64,000 nt of DNA from Gaiellasilicea sp963802765 (lineage in GTDB: Bacteria; Actinomycetota; Thermoleophilia; Gaiellales; Gaiellaceae), in contig CAWDJZ010000007.1 of assembly GCA_963802765.1 (NCBI GenBank), positions 496,001 to 560,000 on the forward strand, written 5' to 3'. The first letter of the stretch is position 1, and each line of letters begins with the position of its first letter. The position numbers and the translations under genes are program-made. The notes below the pieces were generated by a model. That model ran no database searches and was not told where the DNA came from. It worked only from the letters and a program-made list of their open reading frames with translations. This document shows positions 10,021 to 20,233 of the stretch, piece after piece.

Positions 10021-10868
10021 CTACCGCCGCCGGCTCGGCCGCGCCAGCCGGCTCCTGAGACGCGCTGCGCCGCCAGATGAAGCCGAGCGCCGAGCAGTGA
10101 GACGACTCCTTGCCGAGCCGCGACTGTTGGCGCGCCCGCGTGGCGCCTCGCCGCCTCGACGCTGAGCGCTTGCGCGCCGCGCTTGCTCCAACGTCAGCCG
10201 AACCCCCGGCAGCAGCGTTTGTCGAGCTTGCGAAAGCCGCCGGCCACGTAGTCGAGGCAGAGGACGTCGCCGAGCGCGAGCAGCGCGCCGCACTGGCCGC
10301 GGCTGGAGCGGGAACGCCCGCTCGAGCTCGGGCAGCTCGTCCTCCCGCGAGCGGAAGACGTCGCCTGCGCGCCGGTCGGCGAGTCGACGTCGAGGCGCGC
10401 CGACTTCGGCGCGCACCTCGTCCCAGACCTCGCTCTGGGCGATCCCGAGCGCGAGCGGCTCGGCGGCGAGCATGTTCGCCTTGCGCCGGCGCAGCTCCGG
10501 GTGCGCCGCGTGCGGCGCCGACGCGAAGCTCGCGAGCGCCGGCTCCAGCGACCCTCCTCGACGCACGAGACAGGGATCGGCGTCGTGCTCTGCGCCGGGA
10601 CGAGCACGGTCACGTTCAGGATCCGGTTCTGCTTCGCGCCGAGCAGCTCCTCGCCGTCGTAGAGGAGGACGTTCGCGTCGGTCGGGTTCGAGACGGCGAG
10701 CTGAGGCACAGAGCCGGACTCGCTCACCTCGTCGATCCGGAGGCCGAGCGGGAGCGCGTCCTCGAGCGTCGCGTAGTCGGCGACCGGCGAGCGGCGCGGG
10801 AAGAGCGGTGCGAGCACGACGCCGCGGTGCTCGACCGCGTCGCCGAGCTGGAGGGTGGTCTCGAGCAT
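10021..10868 (-). CDS. ARPP-1-like domain protein (frameshifted)
   Basis: The ATG at 10868 follows an AAGGAG (plus-strand 10873-10878). The N-terminal part contains the hallmark segments of the ARPP-1 (DUF6569-like) family: LRIDEVSESGSVPQL, LLYDGEELLGAKQNRILN and TTPIPVSCVEEGRW. The sequence continues in a second frame (NMLAAEPLALGIAQSEVWDEV) and later returns (GQCGALLALGDVLCLDYV), so at least three frame changes occur at about 10560, 10395 and 10290. ARPP-1 proteins are found beside predicted ADP-ribose/phosphatase systems, and their biochemical function is unknown. The exact C-terminus is uncertain and may run up to the HD gene. Confidence 0.65.
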
Positions 10869-10902
10869 GGGACTCCTTTCGTTTCCTGGTAGTCCCGTCG
10901 AG

Positions 10903-11787
10903 ATGGGCGTGCGTCTTACGCCTCTTCCGGACGAGTCGCGCTCGGCGCGTTCGTGAGCGCCGTGCTGATCGGCGGCTCGAACTTCGTCGCGGTCCGGTAC
11001 TCGAACCGCGAGCTCGACCCGCTCTGGGGCGCCGGGCTCCGCTTCGCGCTGGCCGCCGCCGTCTTCGGCGTGCTCTGCGCGGCGCTGCGGCTGTCGCTCC
11101 CGCGCGGCCGCACGCTCGGCCTCGTGCTCGCCTACGGGCTGCTCGCGTTCGGCGCCGCCTACGGCTGCCTGTACTGGGCGATGCAGGAGGTGCCGGCCGG
11201 GATCGCCGCGGTCGTGATGGCGGTCGGGCCGCTGCTCGTCCTCCTGCTCGCCGTCGCGCACCGGCTCGAGCGGCTCGGCGTACGGGCGCTCGCGGGCGCG
11301 CTGATCGCGCTCGCCGGCTCGGCGCTGATCTTCGTCCAGCCGGGCTCGGCCTCGTTCGGCTGGGCCTCCTTCGCCGTCCTCGGCCTCGCCTCGCTCGCCG
11401 CCTCCGAGTCGGTCGTCGTCTCGAAGCTCGTCGGGCTGCAGCACCCGGTGGTGATGAACTTCGTCGGCATGACCGCGGGCGCGGCCGTCCTGCTCGTCGT
11501 GTCGCCGCTGGCCGGTGAGAACCTGGCGCTGCCCGCCGAGGGCAAGACGCAGGTCGCCGTCGTCTACCTCGTCGCCGCCACCGTCGGCCTCTTCGTGGCC
11601 GTCCTGCTCGTCGTGCAGCGCTGGACGGCGTCGTCGACCTCGTACATCTTCGTCTCGATGCCCGTGGTCGCGATCGTGCTCGGCGCCCTGATCGCCGACG
11701 AGCGGATCACGCTCACGACGGTGCTCGGCGGCGCGATCGTCGGCGCCGGCGTCTACGTCGGCGCGCTCGCGCCGTCGCGCCCTGTAG
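10903..11787 (+). CDS. DMT/EamA family transporter (start and stop each obscured by an indel)
   Basis: A drug/metabolite-transporter family membrane protein of about 290 residues with around ten hydrophobic helices in two EamA repeats. TM1 reads VALGAFVSAVLIGGSNFVAV; helices near the end read VVAIVLGALIA and VLGGAIVGAGVYVGAL. The long frame can begin at the GTG at 10953, but TM1 extends upstream. The ATG at 10903 (MGVRLTPLPDES) joined by one indel is therefore the likelier start. No stop occurs in frame; a TAG at 11785-11787 one base out of frame, just before the toxin-antitoxin operator, is the likely end. The substrate is unknown. Confidence 0.75.
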
Positions 11788-11809
11788 GGACATGGCTGTT
11801 GCAGGCAAC

Positions 11810-11828
11810 TTGCGTGCAATGCATGCAA
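11810..11828. promoter_or_regulatory. Candidate antitoxin operator palindrome
   Basis: A 19-bp near-perfect palindrome, TTGCGTGCAATGCATGCAA, matches its own complement at 16 of 19 positions. It lies 23 bases before the GTG of the ribbon-helix-helix antitoxin. Such antitoxins bind palindromes in their own promoters, so autoregulation is inferred. The local A+T content is higher than in the flanks. Confidence 0.5.
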
Positions 11829-11850
11829 ACTGTTGTATCTTGGAGTGACA

Positions 11851-12090
11851 GTGCCGAAGGCGATCCAGATCCGAGACGTGCCGGACGACGTGCACGCGGC
11901 CGTCCGAGCCCGAGCCGCCGCGGCGGGAATGTCGCTGTCGGAGTACCTCCGCGAGGAGCTCGTGCGCGTCGTCGCTCGTCCGACCGTCGCAGAGGTGATC
12001 GCCCGCGCGCAGGCCCGTCATGGCGGCGCGTCACGTGAGGCAATCGTTCGGGTTATCCGCGAGGCGCGCGACGACCCGGATCGCCCGTGA
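11851..12090 (+). CDS. FitA/VapB-type ribbon-helix-helix antitoxin
   Basis: A 79-residue Arc/MetJ-like antitoxin with the typical opening IQIRDVPDDVHAAVRARAAA and helix GMSLSEYLREEL. This part binds DNA, and the C-terminal part (EAIVRVIREARDDPD) would wrap the toxin. I chose the GTG at 11851 because TTGGAG (11841-11845) lies just upstream; in-frame TTG 11833 and GTG 11845 are alternatives. The stop overlaps the GTG of the PIN toxin, the usual coupled order antitoxin-toxin. Confidence 0.85.
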   Translation: MPKAIQIRDVPDDVHAAVRARAAAAGMSLSEYLREELVRVVARPTVAEVIARAQARHGGASREAIVRVIREARDDPDRP

Positions 12091-12481
12091 TCGTCGTCGA
12101 CGCATCGGCAGTCGTCGACATGGTCGTTCCCGACCGGCCAGATCCGCTCTCACGACGGCTCGGCGGGACGGAGACCTGCATGCTCCTCATCTCGTCGACG
12201 TCGAGGTGACACACGCGCTGCGCCGACTCGTCGCGACCGGTCAGCTCGGCGACGACCGTGCCTCGGACGCTCGAGCGGATGTCGCCGACCTCCTGATCAC
12301 GCGGTATCCGCACCTCGCGCTGCTCGAGCGCGCCTGGGAGCTTCGGCACAACCTGACCGTCTACGACGGCGTCTACGTCGCCCTGGCCGAGTTTCTCGAG
12401 GCGCCGCTCGTCACCTGCGACGCGCACCTCGTGCGCGTGCCCGGTCACGACGCCGAGATCGAGCTCTTCGCGCCGAGCTAG
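12087..12481 (+). CDS. VapC-type PIN-domain toxin (one frameshift)
   Basis: A PIN-domain ribonuclease toxin of about 131 residues. It starts with GTG at 12087 overlapping the antitoxin stop. The first metal-binding Asp is in IVVDASAVVD, the second acidic residue in LVDVEVTHAL, and the third in NLTVYDGVYVALAE, followed by LVTCDAHL. The frame changes at about 12165. VapC toxins cleave tRNA or rRNA; the target here is unknown. As sequenced, the indel would inactivate the toxin. Confidence 0.75.
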
Positions 12482-12524
12482 AGACGGCTAGAGTTGGAAC
12501 GCCGCTCGCCACGTCGAGCGGGGG

Positions 12525-13479
12525 ATGATGCTGAAGCGGGGGATCACCATCGTTACGTGCGCGTTCGCGCTCTGTCTGCCTGCGAGCGCGACCGGCGCCA
12601 TCTTCGGCGACAAGAACGTGACCGACGCGACGCTGAAGGTGAACGCGAAGGGGACCGCCCTCGTCGAGTACTCGACCGCCGCCGGCCTCCGGCGGCACGT
12701 CCTCGTCTGGGGCGCGATCGACGGGATCCCCGCGCCAGACCGAGCCGCCGTCGACCCAGGCCAAGTTCCAGCTGGACTACTCCGGCGGCTGGAAGAGCCG
12801 GCAGCAACCCGAACTACTGGCGCACGTTCCGGGACGCGTGCCGCCCCTACGACGGCCCGGCGCTGCCGCTCCTCATCACGGCCTGCAAGGCGCCCGACGG
12901 GACGTACTGGGCGCTGCAGGCGTGGCAGCGCAACCTCCCGATGCGCGGCTTCGAGCCGTGGACCGACTGGCAGACGCGGCGTCGAGCTCCACGTCTCGCA
13001 CTGGAGCGGCGACCTGCCGGACCTCCAGCTCTACCGGCACTGGACCTACGGCCGCACTCTTCAGGGGCTCTTCGGCCGCCTGATGTACCGCGGCCAGCCG
13101 GTCTACGGGACGAAGACGTCGTCCGCCGGCGTGCGGGACGAGTGGTCGCGCAACGTCTACATCGACACGCTCAACTCCGACTACGGCCCCGGCTGGAGGC
13201 ACGACACCGCGATCGCGACGCACACGGGCAACGGCGGGTTCTGCTACTCGTTCGTCCGCCAGAAGCCCCCGCGCGGCTATCCGAGCGAGGCGCCGAACGG
13301 CAACGGCCTCGGCGAGATGCACCGAGTCCTCGCGATCGGCCCCGGCGTGACCCCGATCGTGCAGGCGACGATCCAGAGGCTCACCGGGTTCGACGCCGAC
13401 GCGCAGCGCGACGCGACGCGAGCGCTTCGACGAGATCCTCGGCGACGACAAGCACTGCGCGCCCGAACGCTCGAGCTGA
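12525..13479 (+). CDS. Secreted protein of unknown function (frameshifted)
   Basis: I do not recognise the family. The ATG pair at 12525/12528 opens a clear signal peptide (MLKRGITIVTCAFALCLPAS) followed by a mature protein of about 290 residues. Readable pieces are TQAKFQLDYSGGWKSRQ, NYWRTFRDACRPYDGPALPL, DGTYWALQAWQRNLPMRGFE, VELHVSHWSGDLPDLQLYRH and DTLNSDYGPGWRHDTAIATH. These pieces fall in changing frames, with breaks near 12735, 12800, 12980 and 13420. The most plausible stop is the TGA at 13477-13479. The gene runs convergently towards the DUF262 gene. Many Trp/Tyr and paired Cys residues fit an extracellular fold. Confidence 0.6.
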
Positions 13480-13508
13480 CCGCGCGAGCACCAGAGGAGA
13501 CGCGGCCG

Positions 13509-15801
13509 CTACTCCATCTCGTCGAAGCGTCTTCCTCGTCCGGTGTACGACCGGCGCGCGGCTCCAGGCCCCTTCACGTCCTCGTAGAGGGCACGCACGT
13601 CTTGGACTCGCCGTGCGTCGCCGTAGACGCGCGCTGCGATGCGCTCCCACCGGAGGCTCAGTCGCTCGCGGAGCTCGACGACTACTTCACCTGTCGCAGG
13701 GGTCGTTCCAAGCACACCTTCCTGTCGTGCCTCTTCCTCGATGGCGGCGATCCAGATCGCGCGTCGCTCGCCGAGGCTGCGATAGATCTGGTCAGGCGTT
13801 CGGCCCGCCTCGAGCTGGTCGCGGATCGCGCTGATCGGAACGCTCTCGCCGACTTGGGCAGCGTTCGCGCTCGTGGGAGCAAGGTAGGGCGGGCACCTGT
13901 GCCGGCGCTTCGTCAACGGCTTCAGGCGTGGCGGGAGGCGGCTGCCGTTGCGAAGAATCCGGCTCGTGCGGCTTCCAGACGTCGGCCTCCGGCCCCGGCC
14001 ACGTTTGGATGATGAGCTCAGCGAGCCGGTGTGAACGGACGTCGATCTCGTGCTCGTCCCATTCGTCCTTGCGCACGATACGTTCGTTGAGAAGCAGAAC
14101 GCTGTGTTGGCGCAGGGCCGATCGCTTGTCCCACGGCTCGTCTGGATTTGCATCTGCGGGCATCGGTATTGACCACGGCGCGTTCGAGAGCAAACTGTTC
14201 AACGGCCCGGTCACGAGAGTGAGATTGCCGAGGCGGTGGATCCGAGACCCTCGCCGCTCAAGTGCGACTTCAGGATCCTCATCCGATGGCAACGGCCAGT
14301 GGTCCTCCCACGATTGCGGAAGCACGTGTTCGATGCTGAGACCGGCGGGAAGCTCGATTGATTCGGTCTTCGCCGGATCGCGGAGGGCTCGCTCAATGGC
14401 CTCGAGCAGCAGCCGCACGCGCTGCTGGGCGATGTACCAGTAGAGGTCGCGGTTTTCGAGCCGGTCGCGGAACTCTGTGTCGTCCGGCCAGCGGGCGGTA
14501 ACGGCGTCGGAGCGGCGGAGCTCGTCGATGACCGCTTCATCGACGACGTCAAGGTTGTCCTTTGCCGTGCTGAGGAGTGATGCCAGGATGCGGTTGTAGT
14601 TCTTAGCTGTCATACGCAAGACGGTGCGGCGTACCAGCCAGCTCTCGAGCGCCCAGAGGGCGTGCCGCCGCCGCTCTTCTGTGACCTCTGGAGAGCGGAA
14701 CAGGAGCAGCGCGAGCGGTAGAAGCGTAGTTGTATCCATCATCTCGAGACGCGCAAAAAACAGCGCCTCATGTGAACCGGGCTCGTGCCGATCAAAGCGC
14801 CGCAGCACTTCGGCATCCGCACACATCTCCGGGACCAGCTGAAGCATCGACGCGTCACGAGCGACGTCACGGCGGAAAGTCTCGAAGAGCTGGGTGGCGG
14901 CGACAACGTGGCCGAGTTGCATCGTCAGCCAGTGCATGAGAAATAGATCTGCGCGCGGGCGCTTGAGGCGACCCTGGCGGATCTCCTCAAGCCAGTAGCC
15001 GTCGCGCTCGAATGTCCGCTCCCAGTACTCGTCGTGGAGCTCGGCGACGTCAGCTTTCTCGCGCTCCGCCTGAAGGAACACGAGGTTCTTCGCCAGGTCG
15101 AGCGCTGTTAGCGGTGTCCCGCGGGCGTTGAGCGTCTCAAAGATGACCTGTGCGTTGTCGCTCTCGTCAAGATTGATCGAGACGACGTATAGAAGGCTGT
15201 CGAGGCAGGCGTGCAGAGCTTCGAGTCTCCGCTCGGGTGACGTCCCATCCTCGTCTGTTGTGTCGCTCACCCAGTCTCGAATCGCGTCCAGGAAGTACGA
15301 CCAAGCTCCAGGGATGTCGGCGCCCCCGCCTGTCGGAGGTACTTCCGGATCGAGCATGGCCTTGAACGGTGCACGGTCGCGTCGCGACGGAAGCACCTTG
15401 AAGCGGAGGTCTCCGACCGCGGCCTTCGCGCGGTTCAGCGTTAGGTCATCGATTTCTGCTGCGACCGTCTCGACGCCATGCTCTCGTGCGACGGCCGAGG
15501 TCGCGCCGAGGACAAGCTGCAGCGTCGTAAGTCGCTGCTGCCCGTCGATCAGAAGGCGTTGGTCCACGCCGCCTGGTGCTGTTGGCTGCTGTTCGAGCAC
15601 GACGGCCCCGAGAAAGTGCTTGAGCGGCCGGTTCGCGCCCGGGTCATCTAGGTACCGCTCGACCGTGTCCTTGATGTCTGCCCAAAGCGGCGCCCAGTTG
15701 TCCGCCTGAGTCCACACATATGGGCGCTGGTAAACGGCCACGACGTACTGAATGCGGCCGTTGAAGATGTCGTACAGCGTTTGGGTCTCAGGCGATCTCA
15801 C
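13509..15801 (-). CDS. DUF262/DUF1524 nuclease, GmrSD-like defence protein (one frameshift)
   Basis: A protein of about 760 residues with the two halves of a GmrSD-type modification-dependent restriction enzyme. The N-terminal DUF262 part has the DGQQRLTTLQL motif at residues 86-96 and FETLNARGTPLTALDLAKN at 221-239. The C-terminal DUF1524 HNH-like part has EHVLPQSW at 491-498 and HRLGNLTLVTGPLNS at 522-536. GmrSD enzymes use NTP and cut glucosylated-hydroxymethylcytosine phage DNA; single-chain relatives such as this are widespread in defence islands. It starts with GTG at 15801. A frame change at about 13900 separates a C-terminal helical tail. Codon use is visibly less GC-biased than in the neighbours, suggesting acquisition by transfer. 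Confidence 0.8.
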
Positions 15802-15851
15802 GCCAGTGAGTCTAGAGTCGCTGAGTTTGATCGACAGCGCAGGTCGTCGAA

Positions 15852-15976
15852 GTGCTCGCGAATACCACTGCGCCTCCGGTCTGGGTCGACCTCCCTCAGC
15901 GGCGTGTCGAGGACGACAAGCTCGTCTTCCTCACGCCGACGAGCTCGCGAGTTGGCTGCGTGAGCACGCCTCGTAA
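15852..15976 (+). pseudogene. 3' remnant of an unidentified gene
   Basis: A short readable stretch encodes VLANTTAPPVWVDLPQRRVE and then, after a one-base frame change near 15942, DELASWLREHAS before a TAA/TGA region at about 15976. It has no start site of its own and looks like the C-terminal end of a longer protein. I do not recognise the parent. It sits directly between the DUF262 gene and two other remnants. Confidence 0.35.
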
Positions 15977-15985
15977 GATCAAGAC

Positions 15986-16195
15986 GTGTCCGAACGGACT
16001 GTGTCCTCGATGCACGATGCGCGCGACGCCGAGGACAAGCGACTGCTCGAGGTCAAGGAGCACACCCAGCTCCTCGAGAACTACGTGTACCTCGTGCGCG
16101 AGTGGGTGTCGCTCCGCGTACGCGACCGGCGGGCGGGCGACGAGGTCGCGCAGCGCGTCTTCCTGCGCCTCTGGAAGGAGCTCGCCGACGGGAGG
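15986..16195 (+). pseudogene. Truncated sigma-70-region-2-like gene
   Basis: From the GTG at 15986 the frame encodes about 70 residues including LLENYVYLVREWVSLRVRDR and DEVAQRVFLRLWKELADG. This matches the order of conserved segments in region 2 of sigma-70-family factors. Similarity stops at about 16195, where the frame runs into unrelated sequence in front of the HEPN remnant. Region 4 is absent. This is therefore a 3'-truncated gene; assignment to sigma factors is moderately confident. Confidence 0.4.
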
Positions 16196-16204
16196 ACATC
16201 TCTT

Positions 16205-16591
16205 CTCGCGTTGGAGGCTCCAGAGAGTCACGGCGCTTCAACGCGCGAACCCGTCGCCGACTGGATCAGCACCCGCTCTTCCAGAGGTCACGCGGGCAAT
16301 CGGTCGGGCGAGCGTGGTCATCCTCTCGAGTCATTTCGAGCGCTACCTTTACGCGGTGAATGAAGAAGCGTGCACGGTCGTCGAGAGGGCCGGAATCGCG
16401 GCTTCCTTTGGTTCACGCTTGCCGACCTTGTGGACAAGCGCAACGGAATCGCGCACGGCGATGCACTCGTATCGGCGACGCAGGCAGACGTTCGCTCCTA
16501 TGTACGTGCCGTGCGCACTTTCTGTCCTCGCGCTGATCGGGCATTCGCACGCCGACTCGCGGCGCTGCTCGGAACAGCCCGACCTTGGTAA
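16205..16591 (+). pseudogene. Decayed HEPN-domain (MAE_28990/RiboL-PSP type) gene
   Basis: Two pieces of a HEPN domain are readable. The first, SVVILSSHFERYLYAVNEEA in one frame (about 16300-16365), is the conserved N-terminal helix. The second, LADLVDKRNGIAHGDALVSA in another frame (about 16425-16485), holds the Rx4-6H ribonuclease-type motif. In intact relatives these motifs are about 100 residues apart; here only about 20 residues separate them, so an internal segment appears deleted as well as the frame broken. HEPN proteins of this group are often encoded beside DUF262 genes, which fits the neighbour starting at 15801. Confidence 0.5.
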
Positions 16592-16891
16592 GCAGACCGG
16601 TTTACGCACGAACAGTCATTCATGTCAGCAGCGCGTCAGCGGAATCCGCCCAAACGAGTCCTCGGACGGCTGATGCGACGCGAAACCCCTGAATTCTGCG
16701 GAGTTGTGGACCGCAGGCGACTCGGGTCGGCTGCGGAGACAGGCTCGACAGTTGGTGGTCACTCCACACCGCTAACGAGGGTCCCGCGTTGAGGTCTTCG
16801 CGATGGCTGAGGCCGTACTCGACCTTCTACTTCAATCTCGCTGACCGAGGATCCGGCAAGGCTCGGTCACCGAGCCGCTGATACTTGAGGG
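16592..16891. other. Non-coding stretch
   Basis: No reading frame with recognisable coding character was found on either strand in these 300 bases. Base composition is closer to even than in the flanking genes. It probably contains the promoter of the downstream nuclease-helicase gene, but I could not pick convincing -35/-10 boxes. Confidence 0.4.
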
Positions 16892-19800
16892 ATGCGTCTC
16901 TCACGACAACCGGCTTCAGCTCTCGCCGAGCGACCTCAACGCGTTCCTCGCGTGCCAGCACCTGACGACGCTCCAGCTCGCCGTCGCGCGCGGGGAGATC
17001 CCCAAGCCGTGGCGGCACAACCCGCACGCCGACCTGATCCGCCGCAAGGGTGAGGAGCGGGAGGACGCCTACCTCGCCTCGCCTCGGCGACGGCGTCGTC
17101 GCGATCGAGCGCCCTGGGAGACCGGCTGGGACGCGCCGCCGACGCGACCGAGGAGGCGGTGCGCGACGGGGCGCGGACGTCGATCTACCAGGCCGACCTT
17201 CGTCGACGGCGGGTGGCGCGGGAAGGCGGACTTCGTCGAGCGGCAGCCCGACGGGAGCTACGAGGTCGTCGACACGAAGCTCGCGCGGCACGCGCGGCCG
17301 GCGCACGTGCTCCAGCTCTGCTTCTACACCGAGCAGGTCGCGCGCATCACAGGGCGCGCATGCCCGAGCCGCGATGCACGTCGTCGACGGGCATCGGCGA
17401 GCGCGAGACCTTCCGGCCCGAGGACTTCGTCGCCTACTACCGACGCGTGCGCGAGCGCTTCCTCGCCGTCGTCGAGACGGCCGCGCGACGACGTATCCGT
17501 ACCCCGTCCAGCACTGCGGGCTCTGCGAGTTCCTCGCGCGCTGCAAGGAGCAGTGGGAGCACGACGACCACCTGACGCTCGTCGCGGGCGTGTCGCGGCT
17601 CCAGGACGACCGGCTCGTCGCCGGCGGCATCCGCGACGATGGAGGCGCTCGGCGCGGCGCCGCGCCGACACGCGCGTCTCGAAGATCCGGCCCGACACGT
17701 TCGCGAGGCTCCGCCACCAGGCCGAGCTCCAGCTCCACCGCCGGCGCACGGGCGAGCACCGCGTCGAGCTGCTCCCGCTCGAGCCCGAGCGCGGCTTCGC
17801 GCTCCTGCCCGAGCCGTCGCCCGGCGACATCTGGCTCGACTTCGAAGGCCACCCGTGGTTCGAGCCGGCGCGCGGGCTCGAGTACCTCTTCGGCTGGGTC
17901 GAGCTGGACGAGGCCGGCGCGCCGCAGCTACGAGTGCCTCTGGGCGCACGATCGCGACGGCGAGAGGCAGGCGCTTCGAGCAGCTCGTCGACTACCTCGC
18001 CGAGCGCCGCCGCCGCTTCCCCGGCCTGCACGTCTACCACTACGCGCCGTACGAGCGCAGCGCGCTCACGCCGGCTCATGGGCGAGCACGGCACGCGCGA
18101 GGAGGAGGTCGACGACCTCCTCCGCGGCGAGGTGCTCGTCGACCTCTACCGCGTCACGCGGCAGGCGCTGCGCGCGTCGGTGCCGAGCTACTCGATCAAG
18201 GAGGTCGAGGCGCTCTACGGCTTCGAGCGCACGCGCCGACGTCTCGGGCGGCACCGAGTCGGTGGAGGCGTTCGAGGCCTGGCTCGACACCGGCGAGGAC
18301 GCGCTGCTCGAGGGCGATCCGCGCTCTACAACGAGGAGGACTGCGTCTCGACCTACGAGCTGCACCGCTGGCTGCTCGGCCTGCGTCCGGCCGAGCTCCC
18401 GTGGCGGCCGCCGCCGGAGCGCGCGACGCGCCGAGCGAGGAGACGACGGCGCAGCTCGAGGAGCGCGAGCGCGTGCGCGCCGCGCTGCTCGAGGGCGCCG
18501 AGGAGGGCGAGCCGGACTGGCTGCTCGCGCAGCTCCTCGACTACCACCGCCGCGAGGCGCGGCCGCAGTGGTGGGCGTACTTCCACCACCTGCGAGCTCG
18601 ACGACGAGGAGCTGGTCGACGGCAGCGAGACGATCGGCGGCCTCGAGCTCGCCGGCGAGCCCGTGCAGGTGAAGCAGTCGCTCGAGTACACGCTCACGTT
18701 CCCGCCGCAGGAGCACAAGATCGGCGGCGAAGGCGGTCGATCCGGCGACGGAGCAGGGTACGGCGTCACGGTCGACGACGAGCACGGGACGGTGACGCTC
18801 AGGCGCGGGATCGACGCGCGCGACGAGCCGCTGCCGCGGGCGCTGATCCCGCCGAAGCCGCTGTCGACGCGGGTGCAGCGGGACGCGGTGCTCCGCTTCG
18901 CGCAGGACCGAGCCGCCTATCCGGCGCTCGTCGACGTGCTCGAGCGGCGGCCGCCGCGCGCGAACCTCGACGGCTCGCTCGAGGAGGCGGCGCTCAGCCT
19001 CGACCGCAGCTACCTCTTCATCCAGGGGCCGCCCGGCTCGGGCAAGACCTGGCAGCGGCGCGCGGCTCGCGATCGCGCTGATGCGGGCCGGGAAGCGCGT
19101 CGGCGTCACGGCGCTCAGCCACAAGGCGATCCACAAGTTCCTCGAGGACCTCGAGGAGGCGGCGCGTCGAGCAGGGCTTCACGTTCCGCGGCCTCAAGAA
19201 GAGCGGCGGCGCCGAAGGATCGCGCTACGAGGGCCGGCTTCGTCGACGAGCACGGGCGACAACGCGGAGATGCTCGAGGATGACGTGCAGCTCCTCGCCG
19301 GCACGTCGTTCCTCTTCGCGCGGCGAGGAGCTCGACCGGCACCTCGACGTCCTCTTCGTCGACGAGGGCGGCCAGTTCGCGCTGGCGGACGCGATCGCCG
19401 TCGGCACGGCGGCGCAGCAACCTCGTCCTGCTCGGCGACCCGAACCAGCTGCCGCAGGTCTCGCAGGCTGCGCATCCGCCCGGCGCGAGCGCGTCGGTGC
19501 TCGAGCACCTGCTCGGCGACGACGAGACGGTGCGCGACGAATGGGCCGTCTTCCTCGAGCAGACGTGGCGCCTGCGCCCCGAGATCTGCACGCTTCATCT
19601 CGGAGGCGTTCTACGAGGGCCGGCTCGAGCCGGCCGAGCGGGCGCTGCGACGCTCACTCGACGTCGGGAACGGGTTGCTCTGGCTTCCCGTCGAGCACGG
19701 CGGCCACCGCGTCGGCCTCGCCCGAGGAAGCCGAGGTGATCCGCGCCGAGATCGAGCGGCTCGTCGGCACGCCGTTCGTCGACATCGACGGGAGCGAGCG

Positions 19801-20151
19801 TCCGCTCGGCTACGAGGACGTGAAGGTCGTCGCGCCGTTCAACGCCACGTCCGCTGCCTCAGCGAGAAGCTCCCGGACGCCGTCCAGGTCGGCACGGTCG
19901 ACAAGTTCCAGGGGCAGGAGTCGGTCGTGATCTTCTACTCGATGGCGAGCTCGAGCGGCGAGGACGCGCCGCGCGGGCTCGAGTTCCTCTTCTCGCGCAA
20001 CCGGCTCAACGTCGCGATCTCGCGGGCGCGCTGCCGCGCCTACCTCGTCTGCTCGCCGCGGCTGCTGGAGGTCAACTGCCGCACGGTCGAGCAGATGCGC
20101 CTCGCGAACGCGCTCTGCCGCTTCGTCGAGCTGGCCGACATCGGCGCCTGA
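16892..20151 (+). CDS. TM0106-type RecB-like nuclease fused to a DNA2-like SF1 helicase (heavily frameshifted)
   Basis: The pieces read in order as one protein of about 1,090 residues. An N-terminal opening (SPSDLNAFLACQHLTTLQLA) leads into a RecB/Cas4-like PD-(D/E)XK domain containing GKADFVERQPDGSYEVVDTK. A Cys cluster (YPVQHCGLCEFLARCKEQW) suggests an iron-sulphur or zinc site. An RNase H-like exonuclease part begins DIWLDFEGHPWF. The helicase follows with Walker A GPPGSGKT (about 19030), motif II VDEGGQFALAD, LLGDPNQLPQVSQ, and final motifs VDKFQGQESVV and NRLNVAISRARC. At least twelve one- or two-base frame changes occur, none at a domain border only. The family is predicted to act in DNA repair or defence; this role is inferred. 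Confidence 0.75.
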
Positions 20152-20233
20152 CCGCGATTCGTCCCGACCTGGGGCATACTGGCCTGGTTCTGATTCCGAG
20201 GCGGCCGCCTTGCGGCCGAAGCAGGGGGGAAAG

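Noticed and set aside
10194..11828. A 544-codon minus-strand frame
   Set aside because: Only its last part (from 10868 down) matches the ARPP-1-like family. The rest is antisense to the DMT transporter and has low-complexity Arg/Glu composition.
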